From: Streptomyces iranensis
Lineage (GTDB): Bacteria > Actinomycetota > Actinomycetes > Streptomycetales > Streptomycetaceae
Assembly: GCF_017874715.1 (NCBI RefSeq)
Contig: NZ_JAGGLR010000007.1
Location: 186,001 to 250,000, forward strand
Length of the DNA: 64,000 bases
Reading direction: 5' to 3'
Shown: positions 51,841 to 60,577 of the stretch, one piece after another
Layout: each line of letters opens with the position of its first letter
Numbering within the stretch: position 1 is the first letter of the stretch
Position numbers and translations under genes: made by a program
Notes under the pieces: generated by a model
The model's database searches: none
Seen by the model: the letters and a program-made list of their open reading frames with translations, nothing else
What the model was told of the DNA's origin: nothing

Positions 51841-52035
51841 CGTACGGACGGGACCGATGTCGAGGCGCTGGCCGAGCGGATCGCTGGGCCCGATGTGCTG
51901 CAGCACAACCTGACGTCTGGACAGGGCAACACCGCGCTGTACGAACTGGCCGCGCAGATCGAGCTCACTGCTGACGATGGCGCGCCGGTCCGGCCCGGCG
52001 TCCTGACCGGTTGTCCAGAACGGGTACCGATATGA
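51841..52035 (+). pseudogene. Probable remnant reading frame
   Basis: A frame open from at least 51781 to a TGA at 52033-52035 reads DVEALAERIAGPDVLQHNLTSGQGNTALYELAAQIELTADDGAPVRPGVLTGCPERVPI. It looks like the C-terminal end of a protein, with plausible codon use but no proper start (first GTG at 51895) and no ribosome site. It lies in the 330-bp gap 51716-52045. I take it as a degraded gene; it may also be a short unannotated gene. Confidence 0.35.
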
Positions 52036-52045
52036 TCACCTGTCC

Positions 52046-52726
52046 ATGGATGCGAGCGCGGGAAAGATGATCGCCATCCCGCCGGGGCAGGTAACGCTGT
52101 CGGACCGGCGGACACAACGCAGCTGGTCGGTCGAGCTCGCGCCCTACGAACTCGCGGCTTTCCCAGTCACCCAGGCACAGTACTCACAGGTCACCGGCCT
52201 GTGGCCGAGCACCGCCCAGGGGGCCCCACTGCCCGTCGAGAGCGTTTCCTGGTGGGATGCGGTCCAATTCTGCAACGCCCTGTCCCAACGCGACGGGTTC
52301 GCGCCCGCCTACCACCTCCATGCCGACGGCGAAGGCATCGAGTGGGACACGTCCGCCGACGGGTACCGGCTGCCTACCGAAGCCGAGTGGGAGCACGCCT
52401 GCCGCGCCGGTACGACCGGACCGCACTACGGACCTCTCGACGAGATCGCTTGGTACCGCGGCAACTCCCATGAGCAGATCCACGACGTGGGTCGCAAACG
52501 GCCCAATCCGTGGGGCCTCTACGACATGCTCGGCAATGTCTGGGACTGGTGCTGGGACATCTACGACGCCGAGGTCTACGGCGCCTACCGGGTGCTGCGC
52601 GGCGGAGGCTGGTTCGACGAGCCCTGGAGCTGCCGGGCCTCCGCGCGGCGCCGCAGCCACCCGACTTTCCAGGTCGACGACGTGGGATTCCGCATCGCAC
52701 GTTCCCAGCTCAACCGGACGGCGTGA
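52046..52726 (+). CDS. SUMF1/FGE-fold protein without the full catalytic Cys pair
   Basis: 226 residues. Formylglycine-generating-enzyme fold: FPVTQAQYSQVTG, ESVSWWDAVQFCNALSQRDG, YRLPTEAEWEHACRAGT, NPWGLYDMLGNVWDWCWDIYD and RVLRGGGWFDEPWSCRASARRR ... VGFRIA. In true FGE two cysteines lie in this last segment; here only the second position (SC) has one, so conversion of sulfatase Cys is unlikely. Other SUMF1 proteins act in ergothioneine, thiol or defence-associated systems. No sulfatase is nearby. It uses less GC-rich codons than its neighbours (for example ctcgcggctttccc), which may indicate recent arrival, and follows a degraded frame. Confidence 0.85.
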   Translation: MDASAGKMIAIPPGQVTLSDRRTQRSWSVELAPYELAAFPVTQAQYSQVTGLWPSTAQGAPLPVESVSWWDAVQFCNALSQRDGFAPAYHLHADGEGIEWDTSADGYRLPTEAEWEHACRAGTTGPHYGPLDEIAWYRGNSHEQIHDVGRKRPNPWGLYDMLGNVWDWCWDIYDAEVYGAYRVLRGGGWFDEPWSCRASARRRSHPTFQVDDVGFRIARSQLNRTA

Positions 52727-53249
52727 CCGGGGACCGCAGGCCGAGCCACTGTTCGGCGTCCCATGCGTGGAACCGCTCCACCTCGGTGAACCCCAGCTTT
52801 GCCGCGAGGCGCATCGAGCCGGCGTTGGCGGTCTGGGTGGTGAGGACCACCGGCTCGCCGGGGAGGGCGCCGTCGAGCCAGTCGAGTGCCGCCGCGCACG
52901 CCTCGGCGGCGTACCCGAATCCCCACACTCGCGGCAGGAACAGGTAGCCGAGGTCGACCTTTCCCGTGGCTGCCGGGCGGCGGTGGTCCGTAGCCCGCCT
53001 GAGCAGGATCTGGCCGATCATCGCCCCGTCGAGATCGACGACGAAATTCCCGGGCCGCCGCGCGGGCGTCCCGGGCATCTCGCGCTCGAGCTTGTCACGC
53101 GCCCGGGGACCGCCGAGGTAGGTGTGCACCTCTGGCGACGCCAGCAGCTCGATGAACGTCGCGCGGTCCCGGGGCTCGGGCTCGCGGAGCACCAGCCGCT
53201 CGGTCCGTATCGGGGCAGGTGGCCAGGTGACGGGCCCCAGTTCGGTCAT
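52710..53249 (-). CDS. GNAT family N-acetyltransferase (RimJ-like)
   Basis: 179 residues from the ATG at 53249. N-terminal RTERLVLREPEPRDRATFIELLA, then the acetyl-CoA region DLGYLFLPRVWGFGYAAEACAAALDWL and NAGSMRLAAKLGFTEVERF, typical of RimJ/RimL-type acetyltransferases that modify amino groups of proteins or small molecules. Its end overlaps the SUMF1-fold gene by 17 bp in convergent orientation. Confidence 0.92.
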   Translation of the reverse strand: MTELGPVTWPPAPIRTERLVLREPEPRDRATFIELLASPEVHTYLGGPRARDKLEREMPGTPARRPGNFVVDLDGAMIGQILLRRATDHRRPAATGKVDLGYLFLPRVWGFGYAAEACAAALDWLDGALPGEPVVLTTQTANAGSMRLAAKLGFTEVERFHAWDAEQWLGLRSPVTPSG

Positions 53250-53300
53250 GGCGGGCAACCTACCGCAGGCCCACCGAGGACCGGGCCTGCTGACCTCGGC

Positions 53301-54371
53301 TCAGCCACGGGGCACGACAGTGGACAGCACGGACGGCAGCGGATACCAGTCGGCGGTCGCGAAGCTGGCGTGGCGGGCGGCGAGTTGGGATACCCGGTCC
53401 CGGGCCTGGGGCTCGGTGGGGTTGGTGCCGTCGATCGGGGGCGCCACGTTGTGTGCGTCCGTCATGATCAGCAGGTAGTGGCGGTCGTCGTACCAGGCGG
53501 TGTCGATGCCGCTGGTGACATACGTGGACGCGTCCCCGTCGAAGAGCACGAACCAGGGCCGGAGGGCGGCGTCGGTGTAGCGGGTGCGCGGGTCGCCCGA
53601 GGCGGCGCCGTGGACGGCGGGGAAGGCGGCGGCCTGGCCGAGCTTCCCGGCGGCGGACAGGTCCCGCAGATGGGTGGCGTACTCGCGGTCGGTCCACAGC
53701 GTGTCGAGGGGGTTGTTCTCCTCGACCGTGCCCGGTATCAGCTCGATGATGAACTTGCCCGCGAGTGCCGAGCGGGACGGCCAGCCGCCCGCCTGAACCG
53801 CCTCGTCGAGGGTGGCATGGCCGCCCACCACATCCGCCGGGCGCAGCGCCGCGTCGCCCAGGGTGGCGCCGAGGAGGGCGTCGAGGTCGGCCGGGCCGCG
53901 GCCCTTCTTGCCGTTGAAGCCGTCCTTCATCTCCACCTTGACGAGGATGGGACGGTGCCCCGGATGGGCCTGGTGCCAGGCCCGCATGTCGGCGAGGCAG
54001 CCGGTCAGGCTCTGGTCGCGGGGCTTGGTGCGCAGCTCGTCCGGGCCCGCCGCGTTCTCGCAGTTGTTGTCGTTGCCGAGCGGGTTGGAGTGCGAGACGC
54101 GCCAGCCGGAGCCGAAGGCGTTGGTCCACACATCGAGTTCCAGGAGCGAGGCTCCGGAGTCCAGCGCGTCCGCGAAGTAGGGGTACTTGGCCTCCTCGTA
54201 GGCGTTGTGTACCCCCACCGAGGTGGTGGCGGAATAGGACGGATCGTCCGCGGGGGCGGCGGGCCGGGCCTTCGCCGGTGCCGTCAGACACAGTGCGGCG
54301 GCCGCCGCGGCGACCGCCACCGTTCCCGTGCGCCGGGCATGACCGCGCGCCGGACTCCCCACCCTGCCCAT
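53301..54371 (-). CDS. Secreted calcium-dependent phosphoinositide phospholipase C-like protein
   Basis: 356 residues with a Sec signal of about 36 residues (RRTGTVAVAAAAAALCLTAPAKA). The mature TIM-barrel shows GVHNAYE (first catalytic His), LLELDVW (metal acidic), RVSHSNP, HRPILVKVEMKDG and FIIELIPGT. This is the PI-PLC-C1 type known from Streptomyces that, unlike most bacterial PI-PLCs, needs calcium. It would attack phosphatidylinositol of eukaryotic or actinobacterial membranes outside the cell. Single gene. Confidence 0.88.
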   Translation of the reverse strand: MGRVGSPARGHARRTGTVAVAAAAAALCLTAPAKARPAAPADDPSYSATTSVGVHNAYEEAKYPYFADALDSGASLLELDVWTNAFGSGWRVSHSNPLGNDNNCENAAGPDELRTKPRDQSLTGCLADMRAWHQAHPGHRPILVKVEMKDGFNGKKGRGPADLDALLGATLGDAALRPADVVGGHATLDEAVQAGGWPSRSALAGKFIIELIPGTVEENNPLDTLWTDREYATHLRDLSAAGKLGQAAAFPAVHGAASGDPRTRYTDAALRPWFVLFDGDASTYVTSGIDTAWYDDRHYLLIMTDAHNVAPPIDGTNPTEPQARDRVSQLAARHASFATADWYPLPSVLSTVVPRG

Positions 54372-54441
54372 GTGTCCCCACCCTCGTCGATGTCCCGACC
54401 AACTGGGCAGCAGCGTACGGGAGTCGCGTCACGGGTTACGA

Positions 54442-54469
54442 GGGGTCAGGGGTCAGGGGTCAGGGGTCA
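54442..54469. repeat. 7-bp direct repeat, 4 copies, upstream of the PI-PLC gene
   Basis: GGGGTCA repeated four times without spacer, 71 bp before the PI-PLC start. Could be a replication-slippage tract or a multi-site regulator element. Confidence 0.8.
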
Positions 54470-54559
54470 CAGCGGTACGGGCCCGGCGGCGTGCTGCCGT
54501 CGAGCCCGTCTCATGTGCCGCGTCTCACACGGCTGGGGGTCGTTCAGGGGGCGGCCCTG

Positions 54560-54614
54560 TCAGCGCCGCCCCACACCGGTCGTCGTCAGGGCCGCTCCCC
54601 CACGCCGGTCGTCG
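54560..54614 (-). repeat. Duplicated 3' end of the epimerase gene, stop codon included
   Basis: The last 29 bp of the epimerase gene (54586-54614, containing ACGACCGGCGTGGGG and TGA) recur with few changes at 54560-54585, again ending in TGA in the same register. Confidence 0.88.
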
Positions 54615-55674
54615 CGGCCTCGCGCGCGTGTCCGCCGGGCAGCTTGGGGGCCAGCGGCGCGGTCTGGTCCATACCGGTGCCGCGCCGCAACCCGGTGAGG
54701 AACTCCCGGAGGGTCTCGACGGCGGTGTGCCGGGGCCGCCAGCCCAGTTCCTCCTGGGCGCGGGTGGTGTCCATCAGCGGGAGCCGCAGGGCGGCGTCGA
54801 ACAGCTGGGGCGAGGGCGGCAGCAGATGCAGATGCCAGGCCGTGGCCATGGCCGAGCGGGCGGCGAAGCGCGGGATCCGCATCGTCCGCGCGTCGAGCAG
54901 CCCGGCCAGCGTCTCGCCGTCCACCGGCGGTTCGGCCGCGAGGTTGAAGGCGCCGCGCACCTGACGGCCGAGCGCCAGCCGGTACGCCTCGGCGGCGTCG
55001 TCGGTGTGCAGGACCTGGAGCCGCAGTCCGGGCAGGTCGAAGACGGCGGGCAGGAAGGTGGAGCGGACCAACCGCCGGGGCAGGAACGGGCCCATGAACA
55101 GCCGGCGCTGCTCGGCCGCCGCCTCCTCCTTGAAGAGGAAGCCGGGTCGCATCCGCACCACCCGGACCTGCGGATGCTCCCGTTCGAAGGCGTCGAGCAT
55201 CCGCTCCACATACGCCTTCTCCCGGCAGTACGCGGCCTCCGGCCAGCCGTCGGTGGGCCAAGACTCGTCCACCGGGCGGCCGTCCTCGGGGCCGGGCGAG
55301 TAGGCGCCCACCGAGGAGGCGTACACCAGCACCGGCACCTCGGCCCGCGCCACCGCCTCGAAGACCCGCTTGCTGCCGAGGACATTGGTGTCCCAGGTGA
55401 CGGCGGGCCGGTGACTGGGCTGGATCAGCCAGGCGAGGTGGATGACCGCGTCGGCGCCCTCGAAGTGCCGTACGAGGCCGGCCTCCTCACCGGCGTCCCG
55501 CCCGATGTCCGCGCGTACCCAGGTGGTCTTCGGCGGCGACCAGCTGGGCACCCTGCGGGCGACGCCCACGATCGATTCGACGTCCGTGGCCTCGCCGAGC
55601 GCGCGGACGACGCTCGTACCGGCGTTGCCGGTGGCCCCGACCACCACCACGCGCATTCCGTGCTTGACACCCAT
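54586..55674 (-). CDS. NAD(P)-dependent epimerase/dehydratase (extended SDR)
   Basis: 362 residues. Rossmann motif VVGATGNAGTSVVRAL, YxxxK as YCREK with upstream Ser in YASSVGAY, and the C-terminal half AAEAYRLALGRQVRGAFNLAAE. The region after residue 250 resembles the atypical SDR group used for sugar or steroid-like substrates, without a clear match. It follows the transketolase gene on the same strand after 141 bp of microsatellite and is likely co-transcribed with NDH-2 and transketolase. Substrate unknown. Confidence 0.85.
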   Translation of the reverse strand: MGVKHGMRVVVVGATGNAGTSVVRALGEATDVESIVGVARRVPSWSPPKTTWVRADIGRDAGEEAGLVRHFEGADAVIHLAWLIQPSHRPAVTWDTNVLGSKRVFEAVARAEVPVLVYASSVGAYSPGPEDGRPVDESWPTDGWPEAAYCREKAYVERMLDAFEREHPQVRVVRMRPGFLFKEEAAAEQRRLFMGPFLPRRLVRSTFLPAVFDLPGLRLQVLHTDDAAEAYRLALGRQVRGAFNLAAEPPVDGETLAGLLDARTMRIPRFAARSAMATAWHLHLLPPSPQLFDAALRLPLMDTTRAQEELGWRPRHTAVETLREFLTGLRRGTGMDQTAPLAPKLPGGHAREAATTGVGERP

Positions 55675-55723
55675 GTGTCCGCTCCTTCCGGCAGCGTCGT
55701 GTCCTCAGCCGTCCCGGTCTCAG

Positions 55724-55815
55724 CCCTGGTCCCGGCCCTGATCCCGGCCCTGGTTTTGGCCCTGGTTCCGGCCCTGGCCCCGGTTCCGGTTCCGGCCCCG
55801 GTTCCGGCCCTGGTT
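55724..55815. repeat. 12-bp CCCTGGTTCCGG-type microsatellite
   Basis: About eight variants of CCCTGGTTCCGG / GCCCTGATCCCG follow each other between the epimerase start and the transketolase stop. Repeats inside an operon gap. Confidence 0.82.
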
Positions 55816-57651
55816 TCAGCCCTTGCCGATCAGCTGCCGCGCGGCCGTGACGATCGCGTCCGCGTCGATTCCCGCGTCGCTCAGCTGCTCTTCGGGGGTC
55901 GCGGAGGCGGGCATCATGCGCACCGCGAGCCGGATCATCCGGGGCACCGGACGTCCGTCGCCGAACGCCTCGAGCACCGCGTCGCCCAGTCCGCCCTCGG
56001 GGTGGTGGTCCTCCACGGTGACCAGCCGGCCCGTCGCCTCGGCGGCGGCGCGCAGTGTCTCGACGTCCACCGGCTTGAGCGAGTACAGATCGATGACGCG
56101 GGCCGGGATGCCCTCCTGGGCGAGCCGGTCGGCGGCCTCGATGGCCTCGTGCAGGGTGACCCCCGCGCCGACCAGGGTGACCCGGTCGTCGTCGCCGGCG
56201 CGCACCACCTTGGAGCCGCCGATGGGGAAGCTCTCGGTGGGCGGGTAGATGACCGGCGTTCCGCTGCGGGTGGTGCGCAGATAGCGGACCCCGGACTGCT
56301 CCGCCATGGCCGCGGTCAGCTGGGCGGTCTGGTTGGCGTCGCACGGGTAGAGCACCGTGCTGCCGTGCACCGCCCGCATGGCGGCCAGGTCCTCCAGGCC
56401 CATCTGCGAGGGTCCGTCCTCACCGATGGCCACCCCGGCGTGGGAGCCGATGAGATTGAGGTCGGCGTCGCTGACGGCGGCCATCCGGATGAAGTCGTAG
56501 GCCCGGGTGAAGAAGGCCGCGAAGGTGGAGACGTACGGGTTCCAGCCGCGGGTCTGCATGCCGACGGCCGCGGCCACCAGCTGCTGCTCGGCGATGAAGA
56601 ACTCGAAGTACCGCTCGGGGTGTTCCTTGTGGAAGTACTCCAGGCGGGTGGAGTCGCCCACCTCGCCGTCGAGCGCCACCACATCGCCGCGGGCGGTGCC
56701 GACGGCGGCCACCGCCTCGCCGAACGCGTCACGGCTGGCCACCGAGTCGCCGGTGTTGTAGCGCGGCAGCGCCAGCGGGCCCTCGGACGCGGGCCGGGTG
56801 GGGGTCACCGAGGGCGGGCCGAGCACCGGTACGGCCATGTTGCGTACGCCGCCGAGCTCGGCGATGGCCTCGTCCGCGTTCTTCAGCGGCTTGCCGTGCA
56901 TGCCCTCGCGGTTCTCCACCGAGGCCACGCCACGGCCCTTCATGGTGCGGGCGATGATGGCGGTGGGGCGGCCGACGGTGGACGTCGCCTCGGCGTAGGC
57001 GCGGTCGATGGCCTCGATGTCATGGCCGTCGATCTCGATGGTGTGCCAGTCGAAGGCGCGGATGCGCCGGGCGTAGGCGTCCAGGTCCCATTCGTGGCGG
57101 GTGGGCCCGCGCTGGCCGAGCCGGTTCACATCGATGATGGCGGTGAGGTTGTCCAGCCGCTCGTAGCCCGCGTGCTCGAACGCCTCCCACATCGACCCCT
57201 CGGCCATCTCGCTGTCGCCGCACAGCACCCAGACGCGGTAGGGCACATGGTCCAGCCGCTTGCCGCTCATCGCGGTGCCCACGCCGTACGGCAGACCCTG
57301 CCCGAGCGATCCGGTGGCCACGTCCACCCACGGCAGCCGGGGGGTGGGGTGGCCCTCCAGCCTGCTGCCGCGCTTGCGGAAGGTGATGAACTCCTCGTCG
57401 CGGAGGGCCCCGGCCGCCTTGTACACCGAGTAGAGCAGCGGCGAGGCATGGCCCTTGGAGAAGATCAGGTGGTCATTGCCCGGGTGGTCGGGCTGCTCGA
57501 AGTCATAGCGCAGATGGTTTCCCATCAGGACGGCCAACAGGTCCGCCGCCGACATCGACGACGTGGGGTGGCCGGACCCGGCGGCCGCGGCGGCACGCAC
57601 CGAGTCCACACGGAGCTGCTGCCCGAGCTCGCTGAGTTGTTCGTGTCGCAT
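55816..57651 (-). CDS. tkt: Transketolase, animal-type
   Basis: 611 residues from the ATG at 57651 (AAGGAG). One chain with the thiamine-pyrophosphate domain (AGSGHPTSSMSAADLLAVL, GDSEMAEGSMWEAFEHAG, WHGKPL-like MHGKPLKN), the pyrimidine domain (GEVGDSTRLEYF, ERYFEFFIAEQQLVAAAVGM, GEDGPSQMGLEDLAAMRAV) and the C-terminal domain (VTLVGAGVTLHEAIEAADRL). Sequence blocks and the short length (about 610 rather than 660-700) follow the animal TKT branch rather than bacterial TktA. It transfers two-carbon units in the pentose phosphate pathway. Downstream of an NDH-2 gene with an 17-bp gap. Confidence 0.92.
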   Translation of the reverse strand: MRHEQLSELGQQLRVDSVRAAAAAGSGHPTSSMSAADLLAVLMGNHLRYDFEQPDHPGNDHLIFSKGHASPLLYSVYKAAGALRDEEFITFRKRGSRLEGHPTPRLPWVDVATGSLGQGLPYGVGTAMSGKRLDHVPYRVWVLCGDSEMAEGSMWEAFEHAGYERLDNLTAIIDVNRLGQRGPTRHEWDLDAYARRIRAFDWHTIEIDGHDIEAIDRAYAEATSTVGRPTAIIARTMKGRGVASVENREGMHGKPLKNADEAIAELGGVRNMAVPVLGPPSVTPTRPASEGPLALPRYNTGDSVASRDAFGEAVAAVGTARGDVVALDGEVGDSTRLEYFHKEHPERYFEFFIAEQQLVAAAVGMQTRGWNPYVSTFAAFFTRAYDFIRMAAVSDADLNLIGSHAGVAIGEDGPSQMGLEDLAAMRAVHGSTVLYPCDANQTAQLTAAMAEQSGVRYLRTTRSGTPVIYPPTESFPIGGSKVVRAGDDDRVTLVGAGVTLHEAIEAADRLAQEGIPARVIDLYSLKPVDVETLRAAAEATGRLVTVEDHHPEGGLGDAVLEAFGDGRPVPRMIRLAVRMMPASATPEEQLSDAGIDADAIVTAARQLIGKG

Positions 57652-57668
57652 TGTTCTCCTTCCAGGTT

Positions 57669-58994
57669 TCACCGTCGGTCAGCGGCCGCCCGAGCGGTCT
57701 GCGCGACTTCGGGCGACTCGGTGTCCAGTGGCACCGCCCAGGGCGGGACCATCCCGAGCTGTACCCCCTGGCGTGGCAGCACCGCGTCGAGCAGCCAGTC
57801 GGCGGCGACCCGGACCCGGTTCCCCGGCATCGCCATCAGGTGGTAGCCGCGGGTGACCGCGTTGGCGATCGGGCCGGACAGCGGGATGTGCAGCGGGTCC
57901 GCGGCGGCCTGCACCCCGCCGAGGTCGACGGTGAACCCGAGGTCGTGGTGTTTGTACGGCTTGGCGGTGCCGCGCCCGAGGGTCGCCAGGACGTTGTGGC
58001 CCGCGACCTTGCCCTGCCGCTGGGCGTGCTGCGCGGTCATCGCGGTGAACTGGCCCGGCCGGGTCAGATCGGGTACCGCGGCGGCGTCCCCGCAGGCCAG
58101 CACGTCGGGATAGCCGGGCACGGCCAGATACTGGTCGACCCTCAGCCGGCCGCGTTCGGTCGGCAGCCCGAGCTGCTCCACCAGCGGGTCGGGGCGCACC
58201 CCGACACACCAGATCAGCGACCGGGTGTCGACGAACTCGCCGTTGTCCAGCAGCACGCCCTCCGAGGTGGCCTCCTTGACGCTGGTGCCGGTGCGGACCT
58301 CGACACCTCGTTTGCGCAGCACCCGGTCGGCCGTGCGGGACAGCTTCCTGTCCAGCTCGGGAAGGACCCGGGGGGCGATGTCGAGCAGCATCCAGCGGGG
58401 CCGCGGCGCGTCGCGGAGCGAGGTGTTCCGCCGCGCGAGCGAATCGGTGAAGAGCACCCCGTGGGCGGCCACCTCGGTGCCGGTGTAACCGGCGCCGACC
58501 ACCACGAAGGTGCGGCGGGCCGCCCGCTCCCGGGGGTCGGCGGCGGTGCCGGACATCTCCATCTGCCGGGTCATGTGGTCGCGCAGGTAGAGCGCCTCGG
58601 GCATACCGCGGAAGCCGTGGGCGTGCTCGGCCACACCGGGGATCGGCAGCAGCTTGTTGACGCTGCCCACGGAGAGGACGAGCCGGTCGTAGTCCATCTC
58701 GCCGGACCGTCCGTCCGGGTCCCGCCAGGAGACCTTGCGGGCGTCCAGGTCGACGCCGTGGACCTCGCCCAGCACCAGCCGGACGTGCGGCAGGGTGCCG
58801 GTGAGGGAGACCGAGACCCGCCGGGGTTCCAGGACCCCGGCCGCCACTTCGGGCAGCAGGGGCAGATACAGGAAGTAGTCGTTGGGATTGATCAGGACGA
58901 TGTCCGCCGCGCCGCGCAGGGTGCGGGAGAGCGTACGGGCGGCCTGATAACCGGCGAATCCGGCACCGACGATCACTATGCGTACTGGGCTCAC
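57669..58994 (-). CDS. ndh: Type II NADH dehydrogenase (NDH-2)
   Basis: 441 residues from the GTG at 58994 (GGGAGATTC upstream). Two dinucleotide folds: VIVGAGFAGYQAARTL for FAD and VVVGAGYTGTEVAAHG for NADH; LACGDAAAVPDLT and AMTAQHAQRQGKVAGHNVLA are the FAD-binding end motifs. No membrane helix; a C-terminal amphipathic segment (RGYHLMAMPGNRVRVAADWLLD) should attach it to the membrane. It passes electrons from NADH to menaquinone without pumping protons. First gene of the operon with transketolase and epimerase. Confidence 0.9.
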   Translation of the reverse strand: MSPVRIVIVGAGFAGYQAARTLSRTLRGAADIVLINPNDYFLYLPLLPEVAAGVLEPRRVSVSLTGTLPHVRLVLGEVHGVDLDARKVSWRDPDGRSGEMDYDRLVLSVGSVNKLLPIPGVAEHAHGFRGMPEALYLRDHMTRQMEMSGTAADPRERAARRTFVVVGAGYTGTEVAAHGVLFTDSLARRNTSLRDAPRPRWMLLDIAPRVLPELDRKLSRTADRVLRKRGVEVRTGTSVKEATSEGVLLDNGEFVDTRSLIWCVGVRPDPLVEQLGLPTERGRLRVDQYLAVPGYPDVLACGDAAAVPDLTRPGQFTAMTAQHAQRQGKVAGHNVLATLGRGTAKPYKHHDLGFTVDLGGVQAAADPLHIPLSGPIANAVTRGYHLMAMPGNRVRVAADWLLDAVLPRQGVQLGMVPPWAVPLDTESPEVAQTARAAADRR

Positions 58995-59137
58995 ACGAAT
59001 CTCCCGGGCATACGGGGCCAGGGAGCTCCAAGTGCCCGTGAGAGTCCGGACCAAACGTGGGGCCCGGTCGGCCCCGCCCCCGGGGCCGTGTTCCGGGGGC
59101 GGTTCCCGGTCATAGGCGGTGCGTGGACCCCAGAGGC

Positions 59138-59170
59138 GGCGCGTACGTCAGCGGCGGCGCGTACGTCAGC
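59138..59170 (-). repeat. Duplicated 3' end of the FAD monooxygenase gene
   Basis: GCTGACGTACGCGCC, spanning the TGA stop (59156-59170), is repeated at 59138-59152 with an 18-bp period and an in-register TGA. Confidence 0.88.
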
Positions 59171-60377
59171 GGCGTCGGAGGGCCGTCTGCGCGTCGATCC
59201 GCTCGTCCCAGTCGATGCGGTAGCCGGTCAGCCAGTCCGAGGAGCCGTCGCCCGCCCGGTCCAGCTTGCGCGGCATGGTGACATCGCGCAGGGCACGTGC
59301 CACGGGCCCCGGTGCCGTGCGGCGGGCCATGCCCGCGCTGGCCGCGGCGACCTTCTCGACCCGTTCCCGGCGCAGCGCCTCGTACGCGGCGAAGGCCGAT
59401 TGGGGCGTACGCAGATCGCGCAGGCATTTGGCGAGTACGACACCGTCCTCGATGGCCATCGAGGCGCCCTGTGCGGCGTTGGGCGCGCAGGCGTGCGCGG
59501 CGTCGCCGACGATGACCATGGCCTCCTCGGACCAGGTGGGGGTGGAGACGATGTCGTAGGCGGCGGTGGCCACGATGGTGTCGCCGGTGGCGCGCACCAG
59601 GTCGGCGGCGGGGGTGTTGTCCTCGGCGAACAGCGTCAGCAGCCGCTCCCGCCACTGCTCGGAGGTGACGGCGGCGAGCTCGGCCTTGGACATCTCCTCG
59701 GCCGGGGCGTTGCAGAACCACCAGACCTCGCCGTCCGGGGCGGTGGTGCAGCCGAAGAACGCCTGCTTGCCGAAGATCATCGTGTAGGCGTCGGGGTCCG
59801 GGGGCGAGTCGGCGTCGCGGGTGTAGCCGCAGACGGTGTGCTGTCCGGTGTAGCGGGGCCGGGGCGCGGCCGCGTCGATGAGCCTGCGGACGAGCGAGTG
59901 GATGCCGTCGGCGCCGATCAGCATGTCGCCCACGGCACGGCCGCCGTCGGCGAAGGAGCCGACGATCCGGCCGTCGGGGCTGGTGTGGGCGGCGAGCAGC
60001 CGCTTGCCGCCCTCGACGCGCACTCCGCGGCGCACCGCCTCCTCACGCAGCACCCGGGCGAGGGTGGCGCGTTTGAGTGTCACGGAGCCGAGGCCACCGT
60101 CCTGCGATCCGGACATGGGGCGGTTGCCGAGCCGCTTGCCGGTGTTGCTGATGAAGTCGACGCGGCCGGCCGGGAAGGAGTTCTTCAGCACGGGTTCATG
60201 GGCGTCGATGGTGCGCAGTGCCTCCAGGCCGTTGGCGGCGACGACGAGGAACGCGCCGGCGTCGACGGCGTCCGTGGGGTACGTCTCGTAGACGACCGCG
60301 TCGATACCGGCTTTCCGCAGGGCCATCGCGGTCACCGTGCCGGCGATGCCGCCACCGATGATCAGGGCTGTGGTCAT
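59166..60377 (-). CDS. FAD-dependent monooxygenase (p-hydroxybenzoate hydroxylase fold)
   Basis: 403 residues from the ATG at 60377. GxGxxG as GGGIAGTVTAMALRKAGI, DG motif in IGADGIHSLVRR, and GD motif VGDAAHACAPNAAQGASMAIEDGVVLAKCL. The middle sheet part is of the PHBH group that hydroxylates aromatic or polyketide rings using NAD(P)H. No biosynthetic genes surround it, so it may serve catabolism or a drug-modifying role (rifampicin and tetracycline monooxygenases share the fold). The stop codon region is duplicated. Confidence 0.9.
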   Translation of the reverse strand: MTTALIIGGGIAGTVTAMALRKAGIDAVVYETYPTDAVDAGAFLVVAANGLEALRTIDAHEPVLKNSFPAGRVDFISNTGKRLGNRPMSGSQDGGLGSVTLKRATLARVLREEAVRRGVRVEGGKRLLAAHTSPDGRIVGSFADGGRAVGDMLIGADGIHSLVRRLIDAAAPRPRYTGQHTVCGYTRDADSPPDPDAYTMIFGKQAFFGCTTAPDGEVWWFCNAPAEEMSKAELAAVTSEQWRERLLTLFAEDNTPAADLVRATGDTIVATAAYDIVSTPTWSEEAMVIVGDAAHACAPNAAQGASMAIEDGVVLAKCLRDLRTPQSAFAAYEALRRERVEKVAAASAGMARRTAPGPVARALRDVTMPRKLDRAGDGSSDWLTGYRIDWDERIDAQTALRRR

Positions 60378-60518
60378 GGTGCTCCGTGACGTGGCGTGGG
60401 GTGTCGTGTCGTGGGATTGCGACAGCACCATATGGCGGCGCGGAGCTCCCCGGGTCAAGAGCGGCACTTCAACTAACGGGCGCCGGGCGGCATTTGGGGC
60501 GGAACCCGGCAGGTACGC

Positions 60519-60577
60519 CACTTGAGCAGCCACTTGAGCACCTATTTGAGCAGCCGCTTGAGCAGCTATTTGAGCAG
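60519..60577 (-). repeat. Array of 12-bp units from the 3' end of the second Fpg gene
   Basis: The gene ends CTGCTCAAATAG. The core GCTGCTCAA recurs four further times between 60519 and 60577 as GCTGCTCAAG or GCTCAAATAG variants, some with TAG in register. Confidence 0.8.

Noticed and set aside
51777..52115. Minus-strand frame in the gap before the SUMF1-fold gene
   Set aside because: No ribosome site and a Ser/Pro-rich chain without homology features; the plus-strand frame is the better remnant candidate.
53260..54432. Alternative 390-codon frame over the PI-PLC gene
   Set aside because: Frame-shifted shadow with Arg/Gly-rich content; the chosen frame has a signal peptide and catalytic His motifs.
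54442..54469. Heptamer repeat as a SARP binding site
   Set aside because: SARP sites are heptamers spaced by 11 or 22 bp; here the heptamers are contiguous and no SARP-controlled cluster follows.
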